64,000 nt of DNA. Origin: Gammaproteobacteria bacterium (GTDB lineage Bacteria > Pseudomonadota > Gammaproteobacteria > Burkholderiales > Nitrosomonadaceae). A program made the translations under genes and the position numbers. The notes beneath the pieces were generated by a model. The model did not search any database. It saw only the letters and a program-made list of their open reading frames with translations, and had not been told where the DNA came from. The stretch's first letter is position 1. Every line of letters begins with the position of its first letter. The stretch lies in the NCBI GenBank assembly GCA_015709615.1, contig CP054179.1, positions 186,001 through 250,000 of the forward strand, in the 5' to 3' direction. Below, piece after piece: positions 15,493 through 23,994 of the stretch.

Positions 15493-15981
15493 TTATTCTT
15501 TTAATCCAAGAATATTTTTCCAACATAGTTGTGTGTAAACTAAATCAAAGCACTGCCTATCAAGATATCTACCTTTTATTGGCGGCTTCTCGGCTGCACG
15601 TTGAATTGCGCTTGATACTTCTTCACGAATTTCACTTTCTGACTGTGACTCTATAAACGATATCTCAAAAATCTTTCCAAGATTGGAAAATTTTTTTCTT
15701 GCACCACGACGTATTCTTCTAGAATTTATGAACCATAATTCGCCGCGAATTTGTGACCCCAATCTATAAAGCTTTAACCAACCGATTACTTCATTGTAGT
15801 TCCACATAGGCCAGTGATTTAGATCATAAAATGTACCAGCATTTTGATAACTATCAGGCGAAATAGATTTTATTTTTTTCAATGGTTCCAGAAATTTATC
15901 TTTGCCTTCCTTGAGCTCTTTATAATATTTGTCGGGTGAACAACGATAAATCCCAATTTCAAAAAAATATTCTGCTCTCAT
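15493..15981 (-). CDS. Unknown protein downstream of Abi_alpha gene
   Basis: 162 residues, AT-rich, no membrane segment. Aromatic N-terminal half (AEYFFEIGIYRCSPDKYY, DLNHWPMWNYNEVIGWLKLYRLG), then a basic patch NSRRIRRGARKKF and a helical end. Read on the minus strand 25 bp after the Abi_alpha gene, opposite to the phage genes, so probably co-transcribed with it. No family recognised. Confidence 0.55.
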   Translation of the reverse strand: MRAEYFFEIGIYRCSPDKYYKELKEGKDKFLEPLKKIKSISPDSYQNAGTFYDLNHWPMWNYNEVIGWLKLYRLGSQIRGELWFINSRRIRRGARKKFSNLGKIFEISFIESQSESEIREEVSSAIQRAAEKPPIKGRYLDRQCFDLVYTQLCWKNILGLKE

Positions 15982-16006
15982 TATGAAATTTTTAAGCCCA
16001 TAATTT

Positions 16007-16732
16007 TTATTGTTGTGAATTTAATCCGAAATATTCTTTTGGTGACCCTGTGTATCCTTTGCAACGAATAAATAACTGAATCCCTAATGCCGTTGGGGCA
16101 ATATTCGCTGTGCTTATTCCTACTGTGAAACCCGCCTGTATTACCTCTAATGATCTTAAATGGTCTAATTCCCTATCTATTTGATCGATGTCATTAATTT
16201 TAGTTATTTCAATTAACTCTTGTGGCGTTTTTATGACTTGCTCTTCACAAGCAATTAAACCCGGTGTAGTTATTGTTGGCATGTACTCTTCACACGCATG
16301 TTTGAGTATTAAGGCTTCACTGCTAGTCATTTGTTTTAAAATATTTATGAATATTAAATTACTGTCATCTTGTCCATTGTTAGAGCAAGATGAAATTAAC
16401 AATCCCGCCCACATTTCCATTACTTGTTCATTATCATTCCATGATCCTTCATCAATTATGTGATGTAATAAACGTATATTTATTTTTTTTCCATTAATAT
16501 CAATATCCTTAGATAACTCATCAGCTTTTTTCAATATTTTATCGACATTTCTAATTCGCCAAAGACTTGCATGTGCCTTCAATGCTTTGCCAATTTCCTC
16601 TGCAGCTGGAAAAGTAAGTTTTCCTATTAGCTTTCCAATTGACTGAGAAAAATTATTTATGCTGCTTGCATCATCATTAATTTTAGTTTCTTTTTTTTTG
16701 CTAGTTTTTTTCTTTACTTTTTCTTGTGGCAT
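16007..16732 (-). CDS. Abi_alpha (DUF4393) domain protein
   Basis: 241 residues. Lys-rich N-terminus (residues 1-20), then the Abi_alpha pattern: ALWRIRN-like LWRIRNVDKILKKADEL, LLHHIIDEGSWNDNEQVMEMWAGLL and FINILKQMTSSEALIL. Abi_alpha/DUF4393 proteins are linked to abortive infection and often reside in prophages. First gene of a minus-strand pair, AT-rich, in the cargo position of element 2. Superinfection exclusion is a reasonable but untested role. Confidence 0.75.
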   Translation of the reverse strand: MPQEKVKKKTSKKKETKINDDASSINNFSQSIGKLIGKLTFPAAEEIGKALKAHASLWRIRNVDKILKKADELSKDIDINGKKINIRLLHHIIDEGSWNDNEQVMEMWAGLLISSCSNNGQDDSNLIFINILKQMTSSEALILKHACEEYMPTITTPGLIACEEQVIKTPQELIEITKINDIDQIDRELDHLRSLEVIQAGFTVGISTANIAPTALGIQLFIRCKGYTGSPKEYFGLNSQQ

Positions 16733-16929
16733 GGGCTCACCCCTTTTAATCTTCGTGATTTAAGTAGTTTTTTGCAGCGCAAAGAGAATATTTTAACCTT
16801 ATGCTAGATAACCCATTATCTTTCCAAGGTAAATATTGTCTGAAGGATTACGTTTTTATAAAAATTAACACTAAGCACATTTTTTGTTAAGTCGTTAAAT
16901 TTTGCGAATTACGACACAAAGGATACTAC

Positions 16930-17163
16930 ATGGCTGATTTTTCTAAACTGCGTAATTTTTACTGGTATATCCGATATACACGCAATGCTTCGGTGAAGCG
17001 TAAGTACTATCGATATGTTCTAAAGGAAAAAAGACGCCTGATCGTGTCAGGCGTTGATGCAGAATACTTGCGGTTATATTGTCGTGCGCTTAGCAATAGG
17101 CTGGATCGCCACGCTGAAATGAGATTGGAAAGCTACAGAAAAGCCAATTTTTTAACTTATTGA
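16930..17163 (+). CDS. Small basic phage protein next to dif-like site
   Basis: 77 residues, very rich in Arg, Lys and Tyr (NFYWYIRYTRNASVKRKYYR), RBS AAAGGA. Ends 23 bp before the dif-like site. Basic charge suggests nucleic-acid binding. Unknown family; in the circular phage it would sit beside the repressor tail. Confidence 0.5.
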   Translation: MADFSKLRNFYWYIRYTRNASVKRKYYRYVLKEKRRLIVSGVDAEYLRLYCRALSNRLDRHAEMRLESYRKANFLTY

Positions 17164-17186
17164 TTATTCTATTCTTTATTTTTCTT

Positions 17187-17214
17187 ATTTTACATAATAC
17201 AAATTATACGCAAT
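17187..17214 (-). other. dif-like XerC/XerD site, right junction of element 2
   Basis: Plus strand: XerD-type arm ATTTTACATAA (17187-17197), centre TACAAA (17198-17203), XerC-type arm TTATACGCAAT (17204-17214). This copy has the more canonical XerC arm (TTATACGC compare TTATGCGC of E. coli dif) and may be the active site. The reading direction is set by the arm order and is inferred. Confidence 0.75.
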
Positions 17215-17229
17215 TGCTTTATACTTTTT

Positions 17230-17267
17230 GCGGAATAGTTTTGTGATTGAAGGCGGAATAGTTTTGT
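17230..17267. promoter_or_regulatory. Duplicated GCGGAATAGTTTTGT boxes
   Basis: Two identical 15-mers at 17230-17244 and 17253-17267, 23 bp apart, just before the first gene of element 3. The core recurs inverted as ACTATTCCGC at 18252-18261 and direct as GGAATAGTTTTG at 18928-18939. Likely operators of an element 3 regulator. Confidence 0.65.
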
Positions 17268-17273
17268 ATAACT

Positions 17274-17546
17274 ATGGGAGCTTTTAACATGGAAAATGAA
17301 AGAACGGTCACCTTGACATTGACCGAATCGCAGTACGGCAAGCTTTTTTCTGCTTACTTGTGTTTTGTGGATGATGTTCTTGAGTCTTCGAACTTATCTG
17401 ATGAAGACAAACGCCTTGAAATCGAATCTCTTCAAGATGTTGGCTTGGTTCTGTGGTCTGCGGTACCGGCTTTTCTACCGGTACATGACTCGCTACGGCT
17501 ACTTAATCAAATTGGTTGGGATTATCACCATGAATCAAAAGAATGA
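17274..17546 (+). CDS. Element 3 small protein, unknown
   Basis: 90 residues; an internal ATG at 17289 (85 residues) is an alternative start. Acidic helical protein (VTLTLTESQYGKLFSAY, DEDKRLEIESLQDVG). Overlaps the next gene by 17 bp. First gene behind the duplicated boxes; function not recognised. Confidence 0.5.
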   Translation: MGAFNMENERTVTLTLTESQYGKLFSAYLCFVDDVLESSNLSDEDKRLEIESLQDVGLVLWSAVPAFLPVHDSLRLLNQIGWDYHHESKE

Positions 17547-17715
17547 GATTCGATCCGGCCGCCCTGTTCTTGCTCGTAGCTTTGCTGTCAGTCATGGCTT
17601 ACGGGTTGGCCAAGTCATTCACTACTGTAGAACCGAGAAGATTGCTGGCGCTCGTTTTGACCGGGAATTATGGCAATGGGTTGTGTATCCACCCTTTAAA
17701 TTGTTGATTAGGTGA
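17530..17715 (+). CDS. Element 3 small protein, unknown
   Basis: 61 residues from ATG 17530 (upstream in-frame starts would overlap the previous gene entirely). Basic, contains RPVLARSFAVSHGLRVGQVIHY, possibly DNA-binding. Its stop is embedded in the GTGA start of the next gene, implying coupled translation. Confidence 0.5.
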   Translation: MNQKNEIRSGRPVLARSFAVSHGLRVGQVIHYCRTEKIAGARFDRELWQWVVYPPFKLLIR

Positions 17716-18158
17716 AGAAAAAATGCAGGAATCGGCGCAAACCCTTCAAACCCGTCAGTCATTCGAAGCTACGCGAAACCCGCATTTTGTCAGGGCTTAG
17801 CAAGGAGAAAGCAGCAGAAATGCTTCATGTCACATACCGCACAATGCACAACTGGGAATCCGGGCGGGTTCAAGTGCCCTATGCGGCTTTTAAGCTTCTG
17901 CACATTCTAACAGGTTACGAGCTTCCTAGTGACGCTTGGAGGGGCTGGAAGTTCTCGGGTGAAGTCTTGTGGTCACCCGAGGGCAAAAAATTCAATGCGG
18001 CCGATTTAAATTACCTTTCACTTACTTTCGCAATGGCCAAACAATGGCGGCTCGAACGGGAGGAAAAACGCAAATCCGGATTACCTCCAGAAAGATCGAA
18101 TTTGCTGCCCTTTGTCCGGCTGAAAAATGGGAGGAAAAAAAATTCGTCCATCGGCTAG
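17712..18158 (+). CDS. XafT/VC1465-like Xer recombination activation factor
   Basis: 148 residues, GTG start in a GTGA overlap. HTH region LRETRILSGLSKEKAAEMLHVTYRTMHNWESGR (about 20-52) followed by the characteristic YAAFKLLHILTGYELP, AWRGWKF, LWSPEGKKF and YLSLTFAMAKQW. These features match the VC1465 family (XafT of the TLC satellite phage), which activates XerC/XerD recombination at dif. Its presence 500 bp from a dif-like site fits a dif-integrating element. Assignment rests on motif memory, not a search. Confidence 0.7.
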   Translation: MKKKCRNRRKPFKPVSHSKLRETRILSGLSKEKAAEMLHVTYRTMHNWESGRVQVPYAAFKLLHILTGYELPSDAWRGWKFSGEVLWSPEGKKFNAADLNYLSLTFAMAKQWRLEREEKRKSGLPPERSNLLPFVRLKNGRKKNSSIG

Positions 18159-18191
18159 TAACACTATGCCGTTCAGTCTCATTTTGAGACT
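18156..18191 (+). promoter_or_regulatory. TAGTAACACTA box plus palindrome, element 3 copy
   Basis: TAGTAACACTA (18156-18166), CCGTTC, then AGTCTCA-TTT-TGAGACT (18175-18191). Same order and spacing as 9852-9887 but with a different palindrome, so the hairpin rather than its sequence seems kept. Confidence 0.6.
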
Positions 18192-18313
18192 TATTGATAC
18201 TACCCTGTTTTATGCATCATCAATGACTTAGATCATTTTCAGGGGGAAAATACTATTCCGCACCAAGTCAATGGGTTTGCGGGGTGTTTTTGAACATTAA
18301 AAAGGAGGGATTT

Positions 18314-18541
18314 TTGACACAATTTTTGAACATTTCTGACGTAGCGGATTTTCTTGAAGTCTCCGAACGCCGGGTGAGAACTTTACTTGCTCAAGGGCGC
18401 ATAGCTGGCTTCAAGGATGATTCCAACATCTGGCGCATTACCTGTCCTTTGAACATCAAACCGGGCAAGCGTGGGCCGGATCTTCGAGGCTATGCCGTCA
18501 GGAAACTGCAACCGCGACAACTCAAGGTTGTCGAGAAGTAA
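18314..18541 (+). CDS. Excisionase-like HTH protein
   Basis: 75 residues from TTG 18314; the near-perfect AAAGGAGGGA eight bases upstream decides this start over GTG 18284. MerR/excisionase-type winged HTH: LNISDVADFLEVSERRVRTLL and AGFKDDSNIWRI. Probably a regulator or directionality factor of element 3. The rep gene expected behind it is absent. Confidence 0.65.
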   Translation: MTQFLNISDVADFLEVSERRVRTLLAQGRIAGFKDDSNIWRITCPLNIKPGKRGPDLRGYAVRKLQPRQLKVVEK

Positions 18542-19250
18542 CTAGCCGCGTGCGTGACGACGAGGAACGAGGAAGAACGCCACCGGCTGGGGGTTTATTC
18601 CAATTCCGAATCGTGCGTGCACTGAAGGTTCAGAAATGAAGTAAAACAAAGACTAGCAGCCGATCTTGAAGGGAGGCTTCGAGGCTTGCGCTATGCGCAA
18701 ACGTAGGAGTTCTCAAGTCGACGTCAGCGGGTATGTTCCCGGCGCGGCCGCTTTGCACAGCCGCTGGGGTTCCAACCCCGCCCCTTTGCTAAACCAAGCG
18801 CATAGCCGGGAGGCTACCGCAAGGCCGCATCGAGAGCGGGAGCGTTGGGACAACGAGAGAACAAAAAGGCAGTTTTGCAGGGAATAAAAATCTTTTTTGT
18901 ACGTTTTGGGAGGTGATGATTTAAAGTGGAATAGTTTTGCTCTTTTCAGGAGTTAAAAATATTTTTGTTACTTTGCAAAAGTGCATTCTTTACGCTTCAT
19001 CAATTCTGCTTCGATTTCTTGGGTTCAATGTTCAATCAACTTCTCTGTAAAAAATCCTGAAAGTTCTTGCAGACCAGGACATTATGCTTGTTCATTTTTT
19101 TCCATCAATTTAATCGGTTGCGGAATCTAAGCAGACTACACCCTTTCACGACATAAGGCATCCGGACTGCCGGCTCCCGGTTCATCTTACCCACAAACCG
19201 CCTAGTGCAACTTTAGTGCATTTATCTCATTCATTTCATGACATTTTTCT
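18542..19250. other. Decayed right part of element 3, no gene supported
   Basis: About 700 bp without a convincing gene. It holds GGAATAGTTTTG at 18928-18939, a GC-rich stretch around 18740-18850 and, at 19033-19071, a degenerate copy of the IS right end. A short open frame at 18666-18887 has composition unlike a protein (many R, P, S) and no RBS. No third dif-like site was found here. Confidence 0.5.
19033..19071 (+). repeat. Degenerate right end of the IS481-type element
   Basis: Matches bases 961-999 at 33 of 39 positions by eye, including CAATCAAC and CTCTGTAA. Same orientation as copy 1. No transposase is left upstream; a scar of an older related IS at the chromosomal edge of the phage array. 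Confidence 0.65.
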
Positions 19251-19346
19251 CTATTGAACCCGGAGCGATTGCTGCATGATACGCACCATGATTTAACGGT
19301 GACTTATTCAATACGCAGGTTAAGTTTCAAAAAACAAAGGAGCAAA

Positions 19347-19934
19347 ATGATGCGAAATTCTTTACGATTAATGACGGTTTCTGTTGCGCTTTGGCTGAGT
19401 TCAAACACGGGTGTTGCCACTGCCGGCATTTTTGACGAGCATACGGTGAACTACCAGTATTATTTTCCAAACTTAAGCACACCGTATGCCTCGGCAGGCA
19501 ATGGCAATTATCTTGTGGATTCGGGTGTGGAAATTTCAGATGTCGTTGACGGTTTGGGTACGATCGATTTCAGTGGCGACCAATTCACCGTTTCCTTTTC
19601 CCACAGTGGCAGCTTTTCGCCTACCGAGTTCAACGGTTTTGTCATCAGAGACTTAACCGCGAACATCAATCCGTTCACGGCATTTACTTTGATTTCGAAT
19701 ACCGGTGTGAGCAGCACACCGGTATTGAGTTTCGATTCGAATCATTTGTATGTGAACTGGGAAGGTCTCAATTACTCCCGCGGGGAGCTGGTGTTCGCGG
19801 TAGAATCCGTTATTCCAAATCCAATCGGCTCATTTTCCCATACCATCAGTCCCGTTCCGGAACCCGATACTTATGCGATATTGCTGGTCGGGTTGGGTTT
19901 AGTAGGGTATAGCGCACGCCGCAAGCAAATTTGA
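19347..19934 (+). CDS. PEP-CTERM secreted protein
   Basis: 195 residues; ATG 19347 chosen because AAAGGAG lies before it. Signal peptide ending GVATA; beta-rich middle; C-terminal sorting signal VPEPDTYAILLVGLGLVGYS then RRKQ. Exported, then processed by exosortase and probably placed in the envelope or exopolysaccharide. No enzymatic motif seen. Ends just before a bidirectional terminator. Confidence 0.85.
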   Translation: MMRNSLRLMTVSVALWLSSNTGVATAGIFDEHTVNYQYYFPNLSTPYASAGNGNYLVDSGVEISDVVDGLGTIDFSGDQFTVSFSHSGSFSPTEFNGFVIRDLTANINPFTAFTLISNTGVSSTPVLSFDSNHLYVNWEGLNYSRGELVFAVESVIPNPIGSFSHTISPVPEPDTYAILLVGLGLVGYSARRKQI

Positions 19935-19973
19935 TGTATTCGATGGATGATGTGCATCGGTTTACTTAGCCAT

Positions 19974-20003
19974 AAAAAAACCGCCACTTCGGGCGGTTTT
20001 TTT
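19974..20003. terminator. Bidirectional terminator
   Basis: AAAAAAACCGCC-ACTTCG-GGCGGTTTTTTT: works on both strands, between the PEP-CTERM gene and the convergent lipoprotein gene. Confidence 0.92.
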
Positions 20004-20027
20004 ATTCGATGCTTTGATACTTGAGGG

Positions 20028-20213
20028 TTAATGTCCAGGTTTGCTGGTACCACCATAAGGCCGTGGATCTTGTCCTTCTTTGAGGCATTCACCATTACCA
20101 CCTACGCCAAACTTACAATCATCTGTGCTCGCATTGGGATCACCCATGTTGGCGTTTGAACAAGCGGCTAAGAAAACTAATAAAGTTGCAGCAAAAATTG
20201 ATTTTTTCATCAT
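20028..20213 (-). CDS. Small lipoprotein, unknown
   Basis: 61 residues from ATG 20213, decided by AAAGGAA before it. Lipoprotein signal LLVFLAAC (lipid-modified Cys about 17) followed by SNANMGDPNAS, so likely an outer-membrane lipoprotein. Two further Cys (DDCKF, GECLK). Gly-rich end. Function unknown. Confidence 0.7.
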   Translation of the reverse strand: MMKKSIFAATLLVFLAACSNANMGDPNASTDDCKFGVGGNGECLKEGQDPRPYGGTSKPGH

Positions 20214-20297
20214 TCTAATCGTTCCTTTCTTTAAAAAACCCAAATTTAATCAGGGATTCGAGTATATAACAGAACTTCAAATATTCAAACAAGTAGT

Positions 20298-22145
20298 TTA
20301 CTGCCCTAGCCCGGACTCACAACCACGAAGAATTTCAATCAGATAGTTGCCGTATTTATCGAACTTACGCGCACCGATGCCGGTCACCTGGCGCAATTCA
20401 TCTTCCGTTTTCGGACACTTGCGCGCCAGCTCGTGTAACGTAGCATCGTGAAAAATCACATACGCCGGAACACCGTGTTCTTTGGCCATTTTCGCCCGCC
20501 AGTCACGCAGTTGCTCCCAAAGATACCGCTCGGCTCCATTCAGTAGCGCAGCATCGGCGCTGAACTGCTTTCCGGATGTCTGCGTTTGTTTGTTCTGCCG
20601 CCGCAATTGTATCGTTTGCTGCCCTTTCAGCACGGCGCGACTGGCTTCAGTCAAATGTAACGCACCGTGACTTTCGCTATCCACTGTCAGCAAACCGAGC
20701 GCGATGATCTGGCGGAATATCGCGCGCCAAGTGCTCTCCGGCAAATCCTTACCGATGCCGAAAGTGCTGAGCCGATCATGATGCCATTCCTTGATCCGCT
20801 CCGTTTGATTACCGCGCAAAATATCGATCAAATGCCCCGCGCCGAAAGTCTGCCCGCTGCGATAAACGCAAGATAACGCCTTTTGCACTTCCACGGTCGC
20901 ATCCCAGACTTGCGGCGGATTCAGACAGGCATCGCAATTTCCGCAAGCCGCAGTATCATCCACCGCTTCATCGAAATAACGCAACATGCTCAAGCGGCGA
21001 CAAGTGGTCGTTTCGCACAGCGACAGCATGGCTTCCAATTTGCGCACAGCAACTTGTTTGAATTTGAACTGCGCTTCCGATTCCTCGATCATGCGCCGTT
21101 GTTGAATGACATCGCCGAGACCGTACACCATCCAGGCGTTGGCTGCCTGCCCATCGCGCCCGGCGCGACCGGTTTCCTGGTAGTAGCCTTCAATGCTGCG
21201 GGGCAAATCGAGATGCGCGACAAAACGCACGTCGGGCTTATCGATTCCCATACCGAAGGCGATGGTGGCGACCATGATGATGCCCTCCTCGCGCAAAAAC
21301 CTTTCCTGATTCAGGCTGCGTTCCTGCATGCTCATACCGGCGTGATAGGCAACCGCGCGCAAACCCTGTGCAGTCAGCCACGCTGCCGTTTCCTCGACTT
21401 TTTTGCGCGACAGGCAATACACGATACCGGCATCGCCGGGGTGTTCCGTCCGCAGGAAAGTCAATAATTGCGCCCGGCTGTTGGTTTTATCGACGATCTG
21501 ATAGCGGATATTCGGTCGGTCAAAACTGGACACGAATATCCTAGCTTCATCCAGTCCTAGTCGCTCAATGATTTCCTTGCGGGTATCCATATCCGCCGTA
21601 GCGGTGAGGGCAATGCGCGGCACTTGCGGGAAGCGCTCATGCAGCACCGATAATTGTATGTATTCCGGGCGGAAATCATGCCCCCACTGCGAAACGCAAT
21701 GCGCTTCATCAATGGCAAACAAGGCAATGGAAATCCGTGAGATCAGATTTAAAAAGCGCGCCGTCAACAGCCGCTCCGGCGCGACATACAACAGATCATA
21801 GTCACCTGCCAGAAGCCTTTGCTCAACTTCCGCCGCTTCCTGCAACGATAATGAGGAATTTAGCACAGCTGCGCGCACACCTAATTCAAGCAGCGCCGCC
21901 ACTTGATTCTGCATCAAAGCGATCAGCGGAGACACGACGATAGCGGTGCCGTCGCGTAATAAGGCCGGAATTTGATAGCACAACGACTTGCCGCCGCCTG
22001 TCGGCATCAGCACCAAACAATCGCCGCCGTTGGCAAGATGCTCGATCACTTCCGCTTGCTGCCCGCGAAATGCGGGATAACCGAAAACTTCCTTGAGTAT
22101 AGTAAGTGCGCTGGGCATCCCCGGTGTAATTGCCGAATTTTCCAT
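20298..22145 (-). CDS. recQ: ATP-dependent DNA helicase RecQ
   Basis: 615 residues from ATG 22145. Helicase motifs: [12 protein letters not shown] (motif 0), [16 protein letters not shown] (I), [19 protein letters not shown] (II), ALTATAD (III), [17 protein letters not shown] and GRAGRDG (V-VI). Zinc site C(20)-type CETTTCRR...CGNCDAC, winged helix and a C-terminal HRDC domain ([23 protein letters not shown]). Acts in recombination repair and restart of stalled forks. Divergent from glnA. Confidence 0.95.
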   Translation of the reverse strand: MENSAITPGMPSALTILKEVFGYPAFRGQQAEVIEHLANGGDCLVLMPTGGGKSLCYQIPALLRDGTAIVVSPLIALMQNQVAALLELGVRAAVLNSSLSLQEAAEVEQRLLAGDYDLLYVAPERLLTARFLNLISRISIALFAIDEAHCVSQWGHDFRPEYIQLSVLHERFPQVPRIALTATADMDTRKEIIERLGLDEARIFVSSFDRPNIRYQIVDKTNSRAQLLTFLRTEHPGDAGIVYCLSRKKVEETAAWLTAQGLRAVAYHAGMSMQERSLNQERFLREEGIIMVATIAFGMGIDKPDVRFVAHLDLPRSIEGYYQETGRAGRDGQAANAWMVYGLGDVIQQRRMIEESEAQFKFKQVAVRKLEAMLSLCETTTCRRLSMLRYFDEAVDDTAACGNCDACLNPPQVWDATVEVQKALSCVYRSGQTFGAGHLIDILRGNQTERIKEWHHDRLSTFGIGKDLPESTWRAIFRQIIALGLLTVDSESHGALHLTEASRAVLKGQQTIQLRRQNKQTQTSGKQFSADAALLNGAERYLWEQLRDWRAKMAKEHGVPAYVIFHDATLHELARKCPKTEDELRQVTGIGARKFDKYGNYLIEILRGCESGLGQ

Positions 22146-22335
22146 TTTTTTGAATTCCACGCGCTGTTTTCCCAAGTTTTGGAACAAGCGGAGCGGGTAT
22201 ATGTGCGAATCGTAAAGACTTAGCGCGCGATAGTACAGTAGAATGCACGCCCTGACACCGACAAACCGCCACTCGATTCATCCATTCGGCGGCAAGCGTT
22301 TGCATCGTTTCAAATCATTCGCGGTATTGTGCTGG

Positions 22336-22341
22336 TATAAT
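22336..22341 (+). promoter_or_regulatory. Extended -10 promoter of glnA
   Basis: TGGTATAAT with perfect TATAAT, 57 bp before the glnA start. No good -35, typical of extended -10 promoters. I see no GG-N10-GC sigma-54 element nearby. Confidence 0.5.
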
Positions 22342-22397
22342 TCTATCTAAATGCATCTTTATTTATATAATTTGTGACGCAAGTCTGGAGAGAAAAA

Positions 22398-23807
22398 ATG
22401 GTGGTAGCCGATGTTTTGAAATTGATTCAAGACAATGAAGTTAGATTTGTTGATTTGCGTTTTACCGATACCAACGGAAAAGAACATCATGTCACCATTC
22501 CTGCGCAAAATTTTGATGCGGATAAATTTGAAGACGGCCACCCCTTTGACGGTTCATCGATAGGCGGCTGGAAAGGTATTCAGGCATCCGACATGCTGCT
22601 GATACCGGATCCCGATACCGCCAACATGGATCCTTTCATGGATGAACCGACACTGCTGCTTACTTGCGATGTAGTCGAACCCGCCGATGGCAAGGGTTAT
22701 AGCCGTGATCCGCGCTCCTTGGCGAGACGCGGCGAAATTTACTTGAAATCCACTGGCATCGGTGATGTCGCCTACTTCGGCCCGGAACCCGAGTTCTTCA
22801 TTTTTGATTCGGTACGCTGGCATACCGGTATGTCCGGTTGCTCGGTCAAAATTGAATCCGAGGAAGCCGCTTGGAGTTCGGCGATCAAGTATGAAAGTGG
22901 CAATATCGGCCACCGTCCGGCGATCAAAGGCGGTTACTTTCCCGTGCCGCCGGTCGATTCACTGCAGGACATCCGCTCGGCCATGTGCCTGACGCTGGAA
23001 GAAATGGGGATCGGTGTCGAAGTGCATCATCACGAAGTCGCCACAGCGGGCCAGTGCGAAATCGGCACGCGCTATAACAGTCTGGTTAAACGCGCGGACT
23101 GGAATCAGATTCTAAAATATGTCATTCACAATGTTGCGCATTCGTACGGTAAAACGGCAACCTTCATGCCCAAACCGATCGTCGGCGATGCCGGCTCCGG
23201 CATGCATGTGCATCAATCTATCTGGAAAGACGGTAAGAATTTATTTTCCGGCAACGGTTACGCGGGCTTATCCGAAATTGCGCTGTTTTACATCGGCGGT
23301 ATTTTGAAACATGCCAAAGCGCTGAACGCCATCTGCAATCCCGGCACCAATTCGTACAAACGCCTGATCCCCGGATTCGAAGCGCCGGTCAATCTGGCTT
23401 ATTCCGCCAGTAACCGTTCGGCCGCCATTCGCATTCCGCACACCAGTAGCCCGAAAGGACGGCGCATCGAAGTCCGCTTCCCCGATCCGATGGCGAATCC
23501 TTACCTGGCGTTTACCGCGTTGATGATGGCGGGACTTGACGGTATCCAGAACAAAATCCACCCCGGCGATCCGATGGATAAAAATCTGTACGATCTCCCG
23601 CCGGAAGAAGCGGCCAAAGTGCCGAACGCTTGCGCGTCATTGGACGAAGCTTTGGATTGTCTGGACAAAGACCGCGATTTCCTGATTCGCGGCGGTGTCT
23701 TCTCCAATGACATGATCGACGCGTACATTCAACTGAAAATGGATGAAGTCACTTTGCTGCGTACAACAACACATCCGGTTGAATTCGATATGTACTACAG
23801 CCTGTAA
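22398..23807 (+). CDS. glnA: Glutamine synthetase type I
   Basis: 469 residues from ATG 22398 (GGAG before it; the earlier in-frame start at 22374 would add eight non-family residues). Beta-grasp N-domain ([18 protein letters not shown]), DGSSIGGWK, catalytic [10 protein letters not shown] and [18 protein letters not shown], and the adenylylation Tyr in NLYDLPPEE. Converts glutamate, ammonia and ATP to glutamine; main ammonia assimilation enzyme. Regulated by GlnE adenylylation in this subtype. Confidence 0.96.
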   Translation: MVVADVLKLIQDNEVRFVDLRFTDTNGKEHHVTIPAQNFDADKFEDGHPFDGSSIGGWKGIQASDMLLIPDPDTANMDPFMDEPTLLLTCDVVEPADGKGYSRDPRSLARRGEIYLKSTGIGDVAYFGPEPEFFIFDSVRWHTGMSGCSVKIESEEAAWSSAIKYESGNIGHRPAIKGGYFPVPPVDSLQDIRSAMCLTLEEMGIGVEVHHHEVATAGQCEIGTRYNSLVKRADWNQILKYVIHNVAHSYGKTATFMPKPIVGDAGSGMHVHQSIWKDGKNLFSGNGYAGLSEIALFYIGGILKHAKALNAICNPGTNSYKRLIPGFEAPVNLAYSASNRSAAIRIPHTSSPKGRRIEVRFPDPMANPYLAFTALMMAGLDGIQNKIHPGDPMDKNLYDLPPEEAAKVPNACASLDEALDCLDKDRDFLIRGGVFSNDMIDAYIQLKMDEVTLLRTTTHPVEFDMYYSL

Positions 23808-23994
23808 ACATGGGGATTAAAGAATCAAAATATAACCCGGATGCAAGCAGTTGCAGAATCGCTATGCATGAAAAAACAAAATGACATTGCGTAATAAATA
23901 GGATTTATTTGCTCTTTTTTTGCTTTTCGTTGGAGAAATCATTGGTAAACTGAGCAGATTGCGGTAATTATTATCAACATTCTTCTAGCTAAAT

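Noticed and set aside
18666..18887. 73-residue frame in decayed element 3
   Set aside because: Arg/Pro/Ser-rich shadow-like composition, no RBS, no similarity recognised.
19140..19205. GC-rich segment whose reverse strand (AACCGGGAGCCGG...) recalls group II intron domain V
   Set aside because: The tandem order and pairing do not fit a domain V fold that I can draw; no reverse transcriptase nearby.
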